A stretch of DNA of 64,000 nucleotides from UBA1546 sp049302185 (GTDB lineage: Bacteria > Nitrospirota > Thermodesulfovibrionia > Thermodesulfovibrionales > UBA1546): contig JBAQLV010000030.1 of NCBI GenBank assembly GCA_049302185.1, positions 57,486 through 121,485 of the forward strand. The letters are read 5' to 3'. A program made the translations under genes and the position numbers. Below, piece after piece: positions 17,348 through 24,764 of the stretch. Within the stretch, counting starts at the first letter, position 1; each line of letters begins with the position of its first letter. A model generated the notes under the pieces. It was not told where the DNA came from. It made no database searches and saw only the letters and a program-made list of their open reading frames with translations.

Positions 17348-17733
17348 GTTTTTTTGATATGGCTTTTTTCCGATAACTCAGCTATACCTTTTATTGCAAT
17401 CAAAAATCCATCTTTCAATTTTTTATCCTTTATTCTTCTGAAGAGTTTGAGAAGTTCAATCTCATTATCGCTCAGTATGCCATACGGGCTGACAGCTTCA
17501 GATACCATCATCCTTTCTTCATCCAGAACAAACCTGCTCAAGGGGATATTCAAGGCATGTGCAATCTGGGAAAGACGCGATACGCTGATCTCGCTCACTC
17601 CTTTTTCGTATTTCTGAATCTGTTGATAGGAAATACCCACCCTTTCCGCTAACTCCATCTGAGATAGCCCGGCTGTCTTTCTCACAATTCTTATCAGACT
17701 TCCAATATGTCTTTTATCTGTCTCTCTTTTCAT
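17344..17733 (-). CDS. XRE-family helix-turn-helix regulator
   Basis: 129 residues. Residues 10-65 (IGSLIRIVRKTAGLSQMELA, then ISYQQIQKYEKG) form a Cro/C1-type HTH. The C-terminal half is helical without a known effector domain. It lies convergent with rimI (4-nt overlap) and divergent from the single-domain response regulator at 17833. It may regulate itself or that neighbour; this is inference from position. Confidence 0.8.
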   Translation of the reverse strand: MKRETDKRHIGSLIRIVRKTAGLSQMELAERVGISYQQIQKYEKGVSEISVSRLSQIAHALNIPLSRFVLDEERMMVSEAVSPYGILSDNEIELLKLFRRIKDKKLKDGFLIAIKGIAELSEKSHIKKT

Positions 17734-17797
17734 ATATGCTGCATAATTTTGCTTATTGAGATATAAAATGTCTATAAACCCTCAGTTGTAATAAGAA

Positions 17798-17826
17798 TTG
17801 ACAAACACAACTCTAAGTAGTATTAT
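17798..17826 (+). promoter_or_regulatory. promoter of the response regulator gene (leaderless)
   Basis: TTGACA (17798-17803), 17 nt, TATTAT (17821-17826). The GTG start at 17833 falls 6 nt after the -10 box, where transcription should begin. This is one of the best promoter matches in the window. Confidence 0.65.
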
Positions 17827-17832
17827 TGAGCC

Positions 17833-18195
17833 GTGAAGACTAATAATAAAAAAATCTTAGTTGCTGACGATGATCCCCTCGTAAGAAAATTGTTAAATGA
17901 ACTCCTGACTTTTTATGGATATGATGTAGACTGTGTCAGCAATGGAGAAGAGGCAATAGCATTAATAGGGGAAAGACCCTATGACCTCCTGATAACTGAC
18001 TATATGATGCCCAAGATTAACGGGATAGAGCTTATACAAAAGATCAGAAATCTAAACCTGTCAGTGCCAATAATAGGCATCAGCGCTTCGGAGGAAGAGA
18101 AAGGATTCTTATCTGCAGGGGCAAATCTTTTTATAGCCAAGCCTTTCAGCCCTTACGCGTTAAAAAATAGAATTGAGGAAATCTGTCTTACTTAG
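17833..18195 (+). CDS. single-domain response regulator (receiver only)
   Basis: 120 residues comprising only a CheY-like receiver: KILVADDDPLVRKLL (acidic pocket), LLITDYMMP (phospho-acceptor Asp about residue 54), GISA, and IAKPFSP with the conserved Lys. No output domain. The only in-frame start that keeps the first beta strand is the GTG at 17833, consistent with a leaderless mRNA. No kinase gene adjoins. The role could be phosphorelay or motility signalling. Confidence 0.88.
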   Translation: MKTNNKKILVADDDPLVRKLLNELLTFYGYDVDCVSNGEEAIALIGERPYDLLITDYMMPKINGIELIQKIRNLNLSVPIIGISASEEEKGFLSAGANLFIAKPFSPYALKNRIEEICLT

Positions 18196-19156
18196 AAAAA
18201 TTCCTTATTGATTCCATAATCCTTGAAGGAGTTGTCACTGCTGTCCCTACTTCTCCCACAACAATGCCTGCCGCATGATTCGCAATAACCGCTGCCTGAT
18301 GCATGGTTGCGCCTGATGCATGGGCAAGTGTGAAGGCTGCGATAACAGTATCGCCTGCCCCTGTAACATCATAAACATGCCTTGCAACAGTGGGGATATG
18401 CGTTACCCTGCCTTTCTCAAAAAGGCTCATTCCTTCCTCTCCCCTTGTTATCAGCGCTGATTTGCATGGAAGTTTCTTAAGAAGTATCCTGCCTGCCTTA
18501 ATCAGGGATTTTTCGTCCTTTATCTCAATCCCCGCTCCGTGCGACGCCTCCATAATATTCGGGGTTATTAGTGAGACATTCTTATAACAGTGGAAATGCC
18601 CTATCTTCGGGTCAACAGCAATAAATTTATTTTTTGCCCTTGAAGCCTTCACCACCTCAGCCACAAGCTCTGATGAGACAATGCCTTTTTTATAGTCGGA
18701 TATTATCACCGCATCGTGGTCTCTGACAGCGCTCTTTATGCAGTCAATAATCGCCTCAAATGTTTTGCCTGCTACCTTTCTTTTATCCTCCCTGTCAAAC
18801 CTGACAACCTGCTGGTTATGCGCTATTACTCTTGTCTTGACTATTGTGGGCCTCTGGTCGTCAAAGATGCATGAGCCGATGCCCTTTTCATCAAGAATGC
18901 TTCTTAAGACATCGCCTGTCCTGTCTTTGCCGACTATTCCGACAACAGTAACCTGCCCTTCAAGGCTGACGATATTATGCGCAACATTGGCCGATCCGCC
19001 CAAGAGGAAGTTCTCATGGGTGACCTCTACAACAGGGACAGGCGCCTCAGGAGATATCCTGCTGACCTTGCCCCAGATATAGCGGTCAAGGACAAGGTCG
19101 CCTATTACGAGTATCTTTTTTCTGCTGAAATTGTTGAATACCTTGGAATAATCCAT
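18188..19156 (-). CDS. rfaE1: D-glycero-beta-D-manno-heptose-7-phosphate kinase
   Basis: PfkB-family sugar kinase of 322 residues from ATG 19156, close to the length of the monofunctional kinase (HldA/RfaE domain 1). ILVIGDLVLDRYIWGKVSRISPEAPVPVVEV is diagnostic, as are GGSANVAHNI, ITRGEEGMSLF and VYDVTGAGDTVIAAF (catalytic Asp). It phosphorylates heptose-7-phosphate in ADP-heptose synthesis for the LPS core. The nucleotidyltransferase domain (RfaE2) is absent and must be elsewhere. A longer ORF from 19192 adds 12 residues without support. Convergent overlap of 8 nt with the receiver gene. Confidence 0.93.
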   Translation of the reverse strand: MDYSKVFNNFSRKKILVIGDLVLDRYIWGKVSRISPEAPVPVVEVTHENFLLGGSANVAHNIVSLEGQVTVVGIVGKDRTGDVLRSILDEKGIGSCIFDDQRPTIVKTRVIAHNQQVVRFDREDKRKVAGKTFEAIIDCIKSAVRDHDAVIISDYKKGIVSSELVAEVVKASRAKNKFIAVDPKIGHFHCYKNVSLITPNIMEASHGAGIEIKDEKSLIKAGRILLKKLPCKSALITRGEEGMSLFEKGRVTHIPTVARHVYDVTGAGDTVIAAFTLAHASGATMHQAAVIANHAAGIVVGEVGTAVTTPSRIMESIRNFSK

Positions 19157-19239
19157 GCTTCTAAGAATAAAATATCGGGCTTTAAAAATCAATCCCTTTA
19201 TTTAAGGACAATGCTGAAACCATAAAGCTCGTTTTTCAC

Positions 19240-19269
19240 TTGACAATAAAGTGACATATTTATTATATT
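19240..19269 (+). promoter_or_regulatory. promoter of the c-type cytochrome
   Basis: TTGACA (19240-19245), 18 nt, TATATT (19264-19269), about 157 nt upstream of the cytochrome start, leaving a long leader. Confidence 0.5.
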
Positions 19270-19285
19270 GAGCTTGCCCGATAAT

Positions 19286-19299
19286 TCCCAAATTTGGGA
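19286..19299. promoter_or_regulatory. 14-bp perfect palindrome in the cytochrome leader
   Basis: TCCCAAATTTGGGA lies about 17 nt downstream of the -10 box, a position suited to repressor binding. The regulator is unknown. Confidence 0.4.
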
Positions 19300-19426
19300 T
19301 ATATTCTTCAAAAAGGAAGAGTATTTATTTTGATTAAGGTTTAAAATCAAATAGATTAACTGGCATGTAATTTGATTCCTAAGTTATTTTAGGAGAGAAT
19401 CTTTTGAGAGAGGAGGTGAAGAAGAG

Positions 19427-19795
19427 ATGAGGAAATTCACAATAGCAGTAGCTCTGATAATAGCAGTGGCATTTGTGGGCAGCGCGTTTGCATCTTCTCC
19501 GGGCAAAACGGTTGAGTATGCCGGAGGCGACGCAGGCAAAGTAGTATTTGACGGGAAAACTCACAACACAAGACTCGGTCCTGGGAAGTGTATGGAATGC
19601 CATAAAGGTAATGTTCCTTTTGCCATGAAGAAAGGCTCTTTTAAGATGCCAAAGGAAGATCATGTGCCAGGAAAGTTATGTGGAACATGCCATGATGGCA
19701 CAAAGGCATTTGGACAGGAAAAACCTGAAGATTGCGCAAAGTGCCACCAAAAATCAGCTCCTTGTCCCCCTGTCCCTCCTGTCCCTAAACAATAG
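19427..19795 (+). CDS. periplasmic triheme c7-type cytochrome
   Basis: 122 residues with a Sec signal peptide (KFTIAVALIIAVAFVGSAFA) and three CxxCH heme sites, CMECH, CGTCH and CAKCH. Additional histidines (FDGKTHNTRLG, KEDHVPG) fit bis-His ligation as in the c7/cytochrome c3-like group that carries electrons in the periplasm. A strong GGAGGTG lies 8 nt before the ATG. The Pro-rich end (PCPPVPPVPKQ) is unusual. A strong terminator follows directly. The electron partners are unknown. Confidence 0.9.
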   Translation: MRKFTIAVALIIAVAFVGSAFASSPGKTVEYAGGDAGKVVFDGKTHNTRLGPGKCMECHKGNVPFAMKKGSFKMPKEDHVPGKLCGTCHDGTKAFGQEKPEDCAKCHQKSAPCPPVPPVPKQ

Positions 19796-19810
19796 TTTCA
19801 GAAAAAATAA

Positions 19811-19845
19811 AAAGCCCCCGAGCATCTCGGGGGCTTTTTATTTTT
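19811..19845 (+). terminator. rho-independent terminator after the cytochrome
   Basis: GCCCCCGAG (19814-19822), loop CAT, CTCGGGGGC (19826-19834), then TTTTTATTTTT. The A run on the other side could let it work for convergent ilvE too. Confidence 0.92.
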
Positions 19846-19860
19846 GAATGAGGATATGTT

Positions 19861-20775
19861 TCAGATTCTTGTAATCCAGGATTCGTATTTTTTATTCTTC
19901 CCTTTCACGCTGTCAAAGAAGATAGACTGAAGTTTCTTTGTAATCCTTCCTGCCCTTCCTTCTCCGATTACTCTGCCGTCAACCTCTCTTATCGGAGTTA
20001 CCTCTGCTGCTGTGCCTGTGAAAAACGCCTCATCCGCTATATAGAGTTCGTCCCTTGTGAACCGCTCTTCCATGACTTCAATCTTTAAATCCCGCGCAAT
20101 CTTCATTATGCTCTCTCTTGTAATGCCCTCAAGCACTGAAGTCAAAGGAGTAGTCTTAAGTCTGCCGTTTCTGACGATAAATATATTCTCGCCGCTCCCT
20201 TCAGCCACATATCCGTCTGTGTCAAGCAGAAGCGCTTCGTCGTAGCCTAATGATATTGCCTCTTTCTTTGCAAGCTGAGAATTGATGTAATATCCGCATG
20301 CCTTAGCCCTGCTCATCTGTGAGTTTACATGATTCCTTATGAAGGATGACACCTTAACCCTTATGCCGTTCTTCAGTCCATCGTCACCGAGGTATGCGCC
20401 CCATGGCCATACGCTGATGGCAACCCTCACAGGATTATCCTTGGGATACAAGCCCATGGCTCCGTATCCTATATATACCAATGGCCTTATGTAGCATTCC
20501 TTGACCTTATTTATCTTAACTGTCTTTTTTATCGCATCTTCAATCTCTCTCTCTGAATAAGGAATCGCAATCAGAAAAATATGGGCGGACTTAAAGAGCC
20601 GCTCAACATGCTCTTTGAGCCTGAAGATTGCGGGCCCGCCTTTTGTCTCATAACACCTTATACCCTCAAAAACTCCAAGCCCGTAATGAAGGGTATGAGT
20701 CATTATATGCACATTGGCGTTATCCCAATCTACAAACCTGCCGTCCATCCATATCTTTTCTGTCTTCTTTATCAT
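19861..20775 (-). CDS. ilvE: branched-chain amino acid aminotransferase
   Basis: 304-residue fold-type IV PLP enzyme. IWMDGRFVDWDNANVHIMTHTLHYGLGVFEGIRCY, SRAKACGYYINSQLAKKEA (with the PLP Lys region), EGSGENIFIV, TSVLEGITRES and FFTGTAAEVTPI match IlvE, which makes Leu, Ile and Val from their keto acids. Length is normal. TGTTATAGA lies 9 nt before the ATG on the minus strand, a possible extended -10 box. Confidence 0.94.
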   Translation of the reverse strand: MIKKTEKIWMDGRFVDWDNANVHIMTHTLHYGLGVFEGIRCYETKGGPAIFRLKEHVERLFKSAHIFLIAIPYSEREIEDAIKKTVKINKVKECYIRPLVYIGYGAMGLYPKDNPVRVAISVWPWGAYLGDDGLKNGIRVKVSSFIRNHVNSQMSRAKACGYYINSQLAKKEAISLGYDEALLLDTDGYVAEGSGENIFIVRNGRLKTTPLTSVLEGITRESIMKIARDLKIEVMEERFTRDELYIADEAFFTGTAAEVTPIREVDGRVIGEGRAGRITKKLQSIFFDSVKGKNKKYESWITRI

Positions 20776-20834
20776 AGGGATTATTCTATAACAAACATAA
20801 TGTATAAATCCAGCGCAAAACCGGTTAAAAATTG

Positions 20835-22019
20835 TCAGTCAAGCCCTAATCCTTCAAACAACTTTACTATAATCGCATTGGCTATGACAATGCCTTTTCT
20901 TGAAAGCCTCAGATAATCACCTTTTATCTCAAGGTATCCCTCTTCAGTCAATTCCAGGCATACACCGGGCATGTCCAGTCCAAGCTCTTTTGCTTTTGCA
21001 AGACTTATCCCTTCAGTCTTTCTGAGGTTGAGAAATATAAACTCTTTAATCGCATCCTCGCACTTAATCTCCACTGACTCAGCCTCAGGGATTATTCCTT
21101 TATTAAGGTCTTTTATGTATCTTCTAATATCATCTGTGTTCTTTGAGCGGAAACCTCTGATAAAAGAGTGAGCTCCGGCTCCTGTGCCTATGTATTCTCC
21201 CCTGCTCCAGTAATTCAGATTGTGCAGACACCTGAAATCCGGCAGCGCAAAGTTTGATATTTCATAATGCCCATAGCCTTTGGATGTCAGATGTTCTATA
21301 ACATAATCATACATATCAAGGACAAGATCTTCGCAGGGTATTTTGATGTTAGCTAAAAATCCCCCCATCCCCCCTTTAGCAAAGGGGGGCGAGGAGGGAT
21401 TTGTTTCCTCGGACTTTATCATTTTGTATAATGGTGTCCCCTCCTCAAGCGTAAGTTCATAAGAAGATATATGCGCCGGAGAAAGTTCAACTGCCTTTGA
21501 TAAGGTCTTTTTCCATGAATCAAGAGTCTGCCCCGGAATTCCGTATATCAGGTCTATTGAAAAATTATTAATGCCTGAGTTTTTGATTGCCTCTATCGCC
21601 TTTAATGCCTCCTCGAATGTGTGGATTCTTCCAAGTGTCTTTAATTCATTATCATTGAATGACTGGACTCCAATGCTTAATCTGTTCACTCCAAGGGAAA
21701 GCATTGTATCTATCTTTGATTTATCAACAGTTCCCGGATTTGCCTCAACTGTAATCTCAGGAGAATCAGAGAATTTAAAATTATCCTTAAGGCATTTAAA
21801 CAACTGCCTGAAACATTCTTCAGGCAAAATAGATGGAGTTCCTCCTCCCACATAAACAGTCTTCAACTCTCCTGCATCATTTTTTTTCAGAATTAACTCT
21901 TTGCAGAGTGCATCTGTATAAGTTTTTGCAAGTGATTCATCGTAAGGCACGGACAGGAAATCACAGTAAAGGCATTTTTTTATGCAGAATGGGATGTGGA
22001 TGTAAAGGAAATCTGGCAT
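20835..22019 (-). CDS. hemW: HemW-like radical SAM heme chaperone
   Basis: 394 residues. The radical SAM cluster motif is HIPFCIKKCLYCDF (CxxxCxxC) near residue 12, followed by YVGGGTPSIL, SIGVQSFNDNELKTLGRIHT and DLIYGIPGQT. HemW proteins carry heme for respiratory enzymes; true HemN is less likely given the length and motif. At about residues 206-221 a TNPSSPPFAKGGMGGFL insert is encoded by the same G/C-run palindrome as in tsaB, in a loop region beyond the barrel core. Confidence 0.9.
   Translation of the reverse strand: MPDFLYIHIPFCIKKCLYCDFLSVPYDESLAKTYTDALCKELILKKNDAGELKTVYVGGGTPSILPEECFRQLFKCLKDNFKFSDSPEITVEANPGTVDKSKIDTMLSLGVNRLSIGVQSFNDNELKTLGRIHTFEEALKAIEAIKNSGINNFSIDLIYGIPGQTLDSWKKTLSKAVELSPAHISSYELTLEEGTPLYKMIKSEETNPSSPPFAKGGMGGFLANIKIPCEDLVLDMYDYVIEHLTSKGYGHYEISNFALPDFRCLHNLNYWSRGEYIGTGAGAHSFIRGFRSKNTDDIRRYIKDLNKGIIPEAESVEIKCEDAIKEFIFLNLRKTEGISLAKAKELGLDMPGVCLELTEEGYLEIKGDYLRLSRKGIVIANAIIVKLFEGLGLD
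21357..21402. repeat. in-frame G/C-run palindromic repeat inside hemW
   Basis: AATCCCCCC...CCCCCTTTA and inverted AAAGGGGGG...GAGGGATTT. Same family as 16498-16544, reading frame kept. Confidence 0.88.
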
Positions 22020-22247
22020 GGATTAGAGTAACACAAAAATAAGGAGATATTTTTTAGGGGCTTTTTCCTCTGGATTAAACACCGTTTCAATACTGTTTTT
22101 TTATTGAAAATTTGTCTTTCTTAACTTTTCCCTTTGTGCTATAGTTTTATTCAAGCATTCTCGGAAAGGGGTGCTTGGTAGATTAATTGTTATGAGTGAA
22201 TAATAAATTAATCATGACTATTTCAATCCTTCATAAGGAGGTAAATC
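22020..22247. other. 228-nt gap upstream of the cassette genes
   Basis: AT-rich, holds the divergent start regions of hemW and the coiled-coil/HTH gene. AAGGAGG at 22238 serves the latter. No integron integrase, attI or further cassette is recognisable. Confidence 0.4.
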
Positions 22248-22736
22248 ATGGGGCTTTTTGAAAACATTGATAAACTCATTAACGAAAGAGGCTCGGCAAA
22301 TATATTGCGTGAGCGTCTTTTGTTGGCGGACGACAAATATTCTGCGTTGGAAAAAAAGAATACTGAGTTTCAATCGGAGAATGTAATTTTGAAGTCGAAG
22401 ATACAAAAACTTGAATCTGAGAATCAACGTTTTAAATTTGATAACGAACAGTTGAAAACTCAAATCCAAAACCTCCCAAAAAGTCCCGTCAGTCATAGTA
22501 ACCTCCTAAATGAAAATGAAAGTAATATTCTTTTGCTTCTTTCAAAATACGAAGAATTAATAGATGAACAAATAGCGCGGAGTCTCAATTTAAATCTCCA
22601 AGTTGTGAAATATCATCTTCAAGAACTTGACGATAAAAAAATGATTGGTTGTTCATTGACTATCAATTCTCCCACTCAATGGTATTTAAACCACGAAGGC
22701 CGAAAATATTTAATAGATAATAAATTAATCTCATAA
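22248..22736 (+). CDS. coiled-coil protein with C-terminal winged HTH, probable cassette gene
   Basis: 162 residues. Residues 25-80 form a heptad-rich coiled coil (YSALEKKNTEFQSENVILKS...); residues 85-160 look like a MarR/ArsR-type winged helix (ESNILLLLSKYEELIDEQIA, LNLQVVKYHLQELDDKKMIG, WYLNHEGRKYLID). Such proteins are frequent orphans in integron cassettes. An AAGGAGG lies 6 nt before the ATG. The stop lies within an attC-like site. A DNA-binding role is inferred from fold only. Confidence 0.7.
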   Translation: MGLFENIDKLINERGSANILRERLLLADDKYSALEKKNTEFQSENVILKSKIQKLESENQRFKFDNEQLKTQIQNLPKSPVSHSNLLNENESNILLLLSKYEELIDEQIARSLNLNLQVVKYHLQELDDKKMIGCSLTINSPTQWYLNHEGRKYLIDNKLIS

Positions 22737-22788
22737 CAAACAAATCCACTGGATGGCTGATAGCCACCAGTGATTTTTGGCGTTAGGC
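22731..22788 (+). repeat. attC-like site between two cassette genes
   Basis: TCATAACAAAC at the left and GGCGTTAGGC at the right, with CCACTGG/CCAGTGA stems and an inner GGCT/AGCC hairpin. GTTAGGC (22782-22788) fits the R' core GTTRRRY. R'' is only partly complementary. Confidence 0.65.
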
Positions 22789-22812
22789 AATAAATAACAA
22801 AGGAGGAGAAAA

Positions 22813-23349
22813 ATGAGATTTTCGTATGTAACAATAATAATGATAGCTTTATTTGTTTTATCAGGGTGTGCCACTTTTAAAGTGGAAGACGTATCTGGGA
22901 TCAAAAGCATACTTGACAATAAAATCGAAGCCGAGTATTGGGCTTCTAAGGTGAAAACGGGATATACAGGCAATGATAAAGATAAAATAATGCCATTGTA
23001 TGAAGAAGCTTATTTGGCAAATAATAAATGGATAGCTGGGATACAATTAGACATACAATCAAAAGATACGCTGAAGGTAAGTCAAGATGATTACAGCAAC
23101 CATTTAGCAGGCTTAACGAGCACACAATTTATTAGTAGTGCAAAAAGGACCTTGACATCTGATAAGAAAAAAGGACTATCAATAGGAATACCTGTAGGAA
23201 TACCTATTGGGGATGAGGCAGCTAAATTTGTTACCCGCGTAATAAATAATATTGTTGAATTGCAGAACAAAAAAGTGGGAGAGGCAAGAAAACGGATATA
23301 TGAGGAATTAGAAAAAGCTAAATGGAGAGAATGGAGAGAGTTGAAATAA
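22813..23349 (+). CDS. small lipoprotein, probable cassette gene
   Basis: 178 residues with a signal peptide and lipobox LFVLSGCATF (Cys19). The mature part is mixed helical, with a GIPVGIPIGD turn in the middle and a basic helical C-terminus. No family recognised. GGAGGAG lies 6 nt before the ATG. Bounded by two attC-like sites, so it is the best-defined cassette here. Confidence 0.75.
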   Translation: MRFSYVTIIMIALFVLSGCATFKVEDVSGIKSILDNKIEAEYWASKVKTGYTGNDKDKIMPLYEEAYLANNKWIAGIQLDIQSKDTLKVSQDDYSNHLAGLTSTQFISSAKRTLTSDKKKGLSIGIPVGIPIGDEAAKFVTRVINNIVELQNKKVGEARKRIYEELEKAKWREWRELK

Positions 23350-23355
23350 AAGCCT

Positions 23356-23415
23356 GCCTAACAAATCACTCCAGCGGACGGCGTGAAACGCCGCCGCTGA
23401 CTTCAAGCGTTGGCT
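23356..23415 (+). repeat. attC site after the lipoprotein gene
   Basis: GCCTAAC (23356-23362), AATCACTCCAGCGGACGGCG, loop, CGCCGCCGCTGACTTCAAGC, GTTGGCT (23409-23415). The CCAGCGG/CCGCTG stem and AAGCGTT end are those of classic integron attC sites. R' deviates at one position from GTTRRRY. Confidence 0.75.
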
Positions 23416-23437
23416 GTGTAAATAAAGATGAATCAAC

Positions 23438-23497
23438 ATGGAAAATAAACAATTACATCTTGAGATGATACAAGGGTCGCCGCTTTGGGTCTGTTAG
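23438..23497 (+). pseudogene. truncated cassette ORF
   Basis: MENKQLHLEMIQG followed by SPLWVC and a stop. The opening resembles a small membrane-protein family often found in integron cassettes (recalled, not searched). It breaks off after about 13 codons, where unrelated sequence begins. Confidence 0.4.
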
Positions 23498-23586
23498 GGC
23501 AGCAGGATGCTTTTAGCGTTCCTTTGCCTACTGAATCTTTTAAGAAATTGGCATTGAGCGGGAAAAGATTAAAATATCAGGAATGA
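23476..23586 (+). pseudogene. C-terminal fragment of an unidentified gene
   Basis: An open frame without a start, reading LGLLGQQDAFSVPLPTESFK and ending KRLKYQE, runs to a TGA just before a strong terminator. It looks like the remaining 3' end of a chromosomal gene cut by the cassette insertion or a deletion. Family unknown. Confidence 0.4.
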
Positions 23587-23588
23587 AG

Positions 23589-23624
23589 GCAGACGCCCCG
23601 ATTTATCGGGGCGCCTGCTTTTTT
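23589..23624 (+). terminator. rho-independent terminator
   Basis: GCAGaCGCCCCGAT, loop TT, ATCGGGGCGcCTGC, then TTTTTT on the plus strand. It ends the truncated gene before it and faces the end of cspA. Confidence 0.88.
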
Positions 23625-23627
23625 GGC

Positions 23628-23828
23628 TTAGAGTTTTGTAACGTTTGCTGCCTTTGGGCCCTTGGGGCTGTCAACAACATCAAAGCTCACTGCCTGTCCT
23701 TCAGATAGGGACTTAAAGCCATCGCCCTGAAGCTCAGAATAGTGAACAAAAACATCTCCGCCGTCTTCACTGGTTATGAATCCAAAACCCTTGGACTCAT
23801 TAAACCACTTTACGGTTCCTTTTGCCAC
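23628..23828 (-). CDS. cspA: cold-shock domain protein
   Basis: 66-residue CSD protein with both RNA-binding motifs, KGFGFI (RNP1) and VFVHY (RNP2). It binds single-stranded RNA/DNA and melts mRNA structure. The start codon is GTG (23828-23826), 9 nt after AAGGAGGT. Length is typical. Confidence 0.95.
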   Translation of the reverse strand: MAKGTVKWFNESKGFGFITSEDGGDVFVHYSELQGDGFKSLSEGQAVSFDVVDSPKGPKAANVTKL

Positions 23829-23898
23829 TGTGCTGTACCTCCTTATTAAAAAACTTCCGAAACTTCACTTGCTATTCTGGCACAGAATTCCTGAAAGG

Positions 23899-24480
23899 TC
23901 AATCCTTATTTCTTGATTTCTTGTCTTTAGGCTTTTCCTTCGGTTTTACTTTCGGCTCCTCTTTTGGCTTCCCTTTTGATTCATTAAGCCTCGTTATAAC
24001 TACACCCGTAAGATCAAGCTCTTTCTTGGCAGAGAGAACTACCTCGCTTCTTAATATAACCGCATATCCCTCCTCGTACCCGATAGCATCCACAATGTCA
24101 CTCACGTCTTTAAGAATTGCATTTGTAAGCTCATTTTCTTTTTTCTGCAATTCTGTTCTCGCCTCAGCTACAAGCCTTTGAATATCTCTCTGAAGCTTCT
24201 CCAGTTCCTCATCTTTCGCCTTCTTTGCCTCGGCAGAAAGAACGGAGGACTGCTTGGCAGCCTCTTCTTCAATTTTTTTAAGAGCATTGACCTTCTCTTC
24301 TATCACTGCCTTTTTTGATTTTTCAATTGCCTCAATGTCAGCCCTTGCCTTTTTGCCTGCGTCTGATTCTGAAAATATACGCGGTAAATCAACGAACCCT
24401 ATCTTGAGCGCTTCAGCCGCTCCTGCAGGTGAGACATAAAGCAGGACTGAACACAATGTTAATAGCAATATCTTTCTCAT
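23899..24480 (-). CDS. OmpH/Skp-family periplasmic chaperone
   Basis: 193 residues from ATG 24480 (AAGGAGG just upstream); the longer ORF to 24552 is less likely. A signal peptide (ILLLTLCSVLLYVSPAGAA) precedes LKIGFVDLPRIF, a Skp hallmark, then a long coiled coil (tentacles). The C-terminal tail is a Lys/Pro-rich stretch (KPKEEPKVKPKEKPKDKK), longer than in typical Skp. It follows bamA, as in many genomes, and should escort outer-membrane proteins to the Bam complex. Confidence 0.88.
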   Translation of the reverse strand: MRKILLLTLCSVLLYVSPAGAAEALKIGFVDLPRIFSESDAGKKARADIEAIEKSKKAVIEEKVNALKKIEEEAAKQSSVLSAEAKKAKDEELEKLQRDIQRLVAEARTELQKKENELTNAILKDVSDIVDAIGYEEGYAVILRSEVVLSAKKELDLTGVVITRLNESKGKPKEEPKVKPKEKPKDKKSRNKD

Positions 24481-24618
24481 TTTTCCTCCTTTTTCCGCTT
24501 TGGTATTGTCAAAAATTTTTAAACAAAACTGCTTAAGCCCTCTTGTTTTCAATGCCTTATGCTAATTTTGCTTGCCTCTGCACCATCTGGTGCGGGGGTT
24601 GCCTCCCCCTCTTCTTTC

Positions 24619-24741
24619 CGTCATTCCCCGATTTAATCGGGGAATCCAGGGTTTCCCGTGAAAACGGGAACCAAGTTCCTTATAGTTCCCCGCTTTCGCG
24701 GGGACGGCGTCTGGATTCTCCAGTCAAGCTGGAGAATGACG
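24619..24741. repeat. intergenic palindromic repeat cluster, GGGGAATCCAG type
   Basis: GTCATTCCCCGATTTAATCG then GGGAATCCAGG, an inner CCCGTGAAAACGGG hairpin, a second CCCCGCTTTCGCGGGG hairpin and inverted CTGGATTC...GAATGACG. REP-like; relatives at 27125, 30501 and 50961. Confidence 0.85.
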
Positions 24742-24764
24742 AAGCAGATGATATCTGTAATTGT

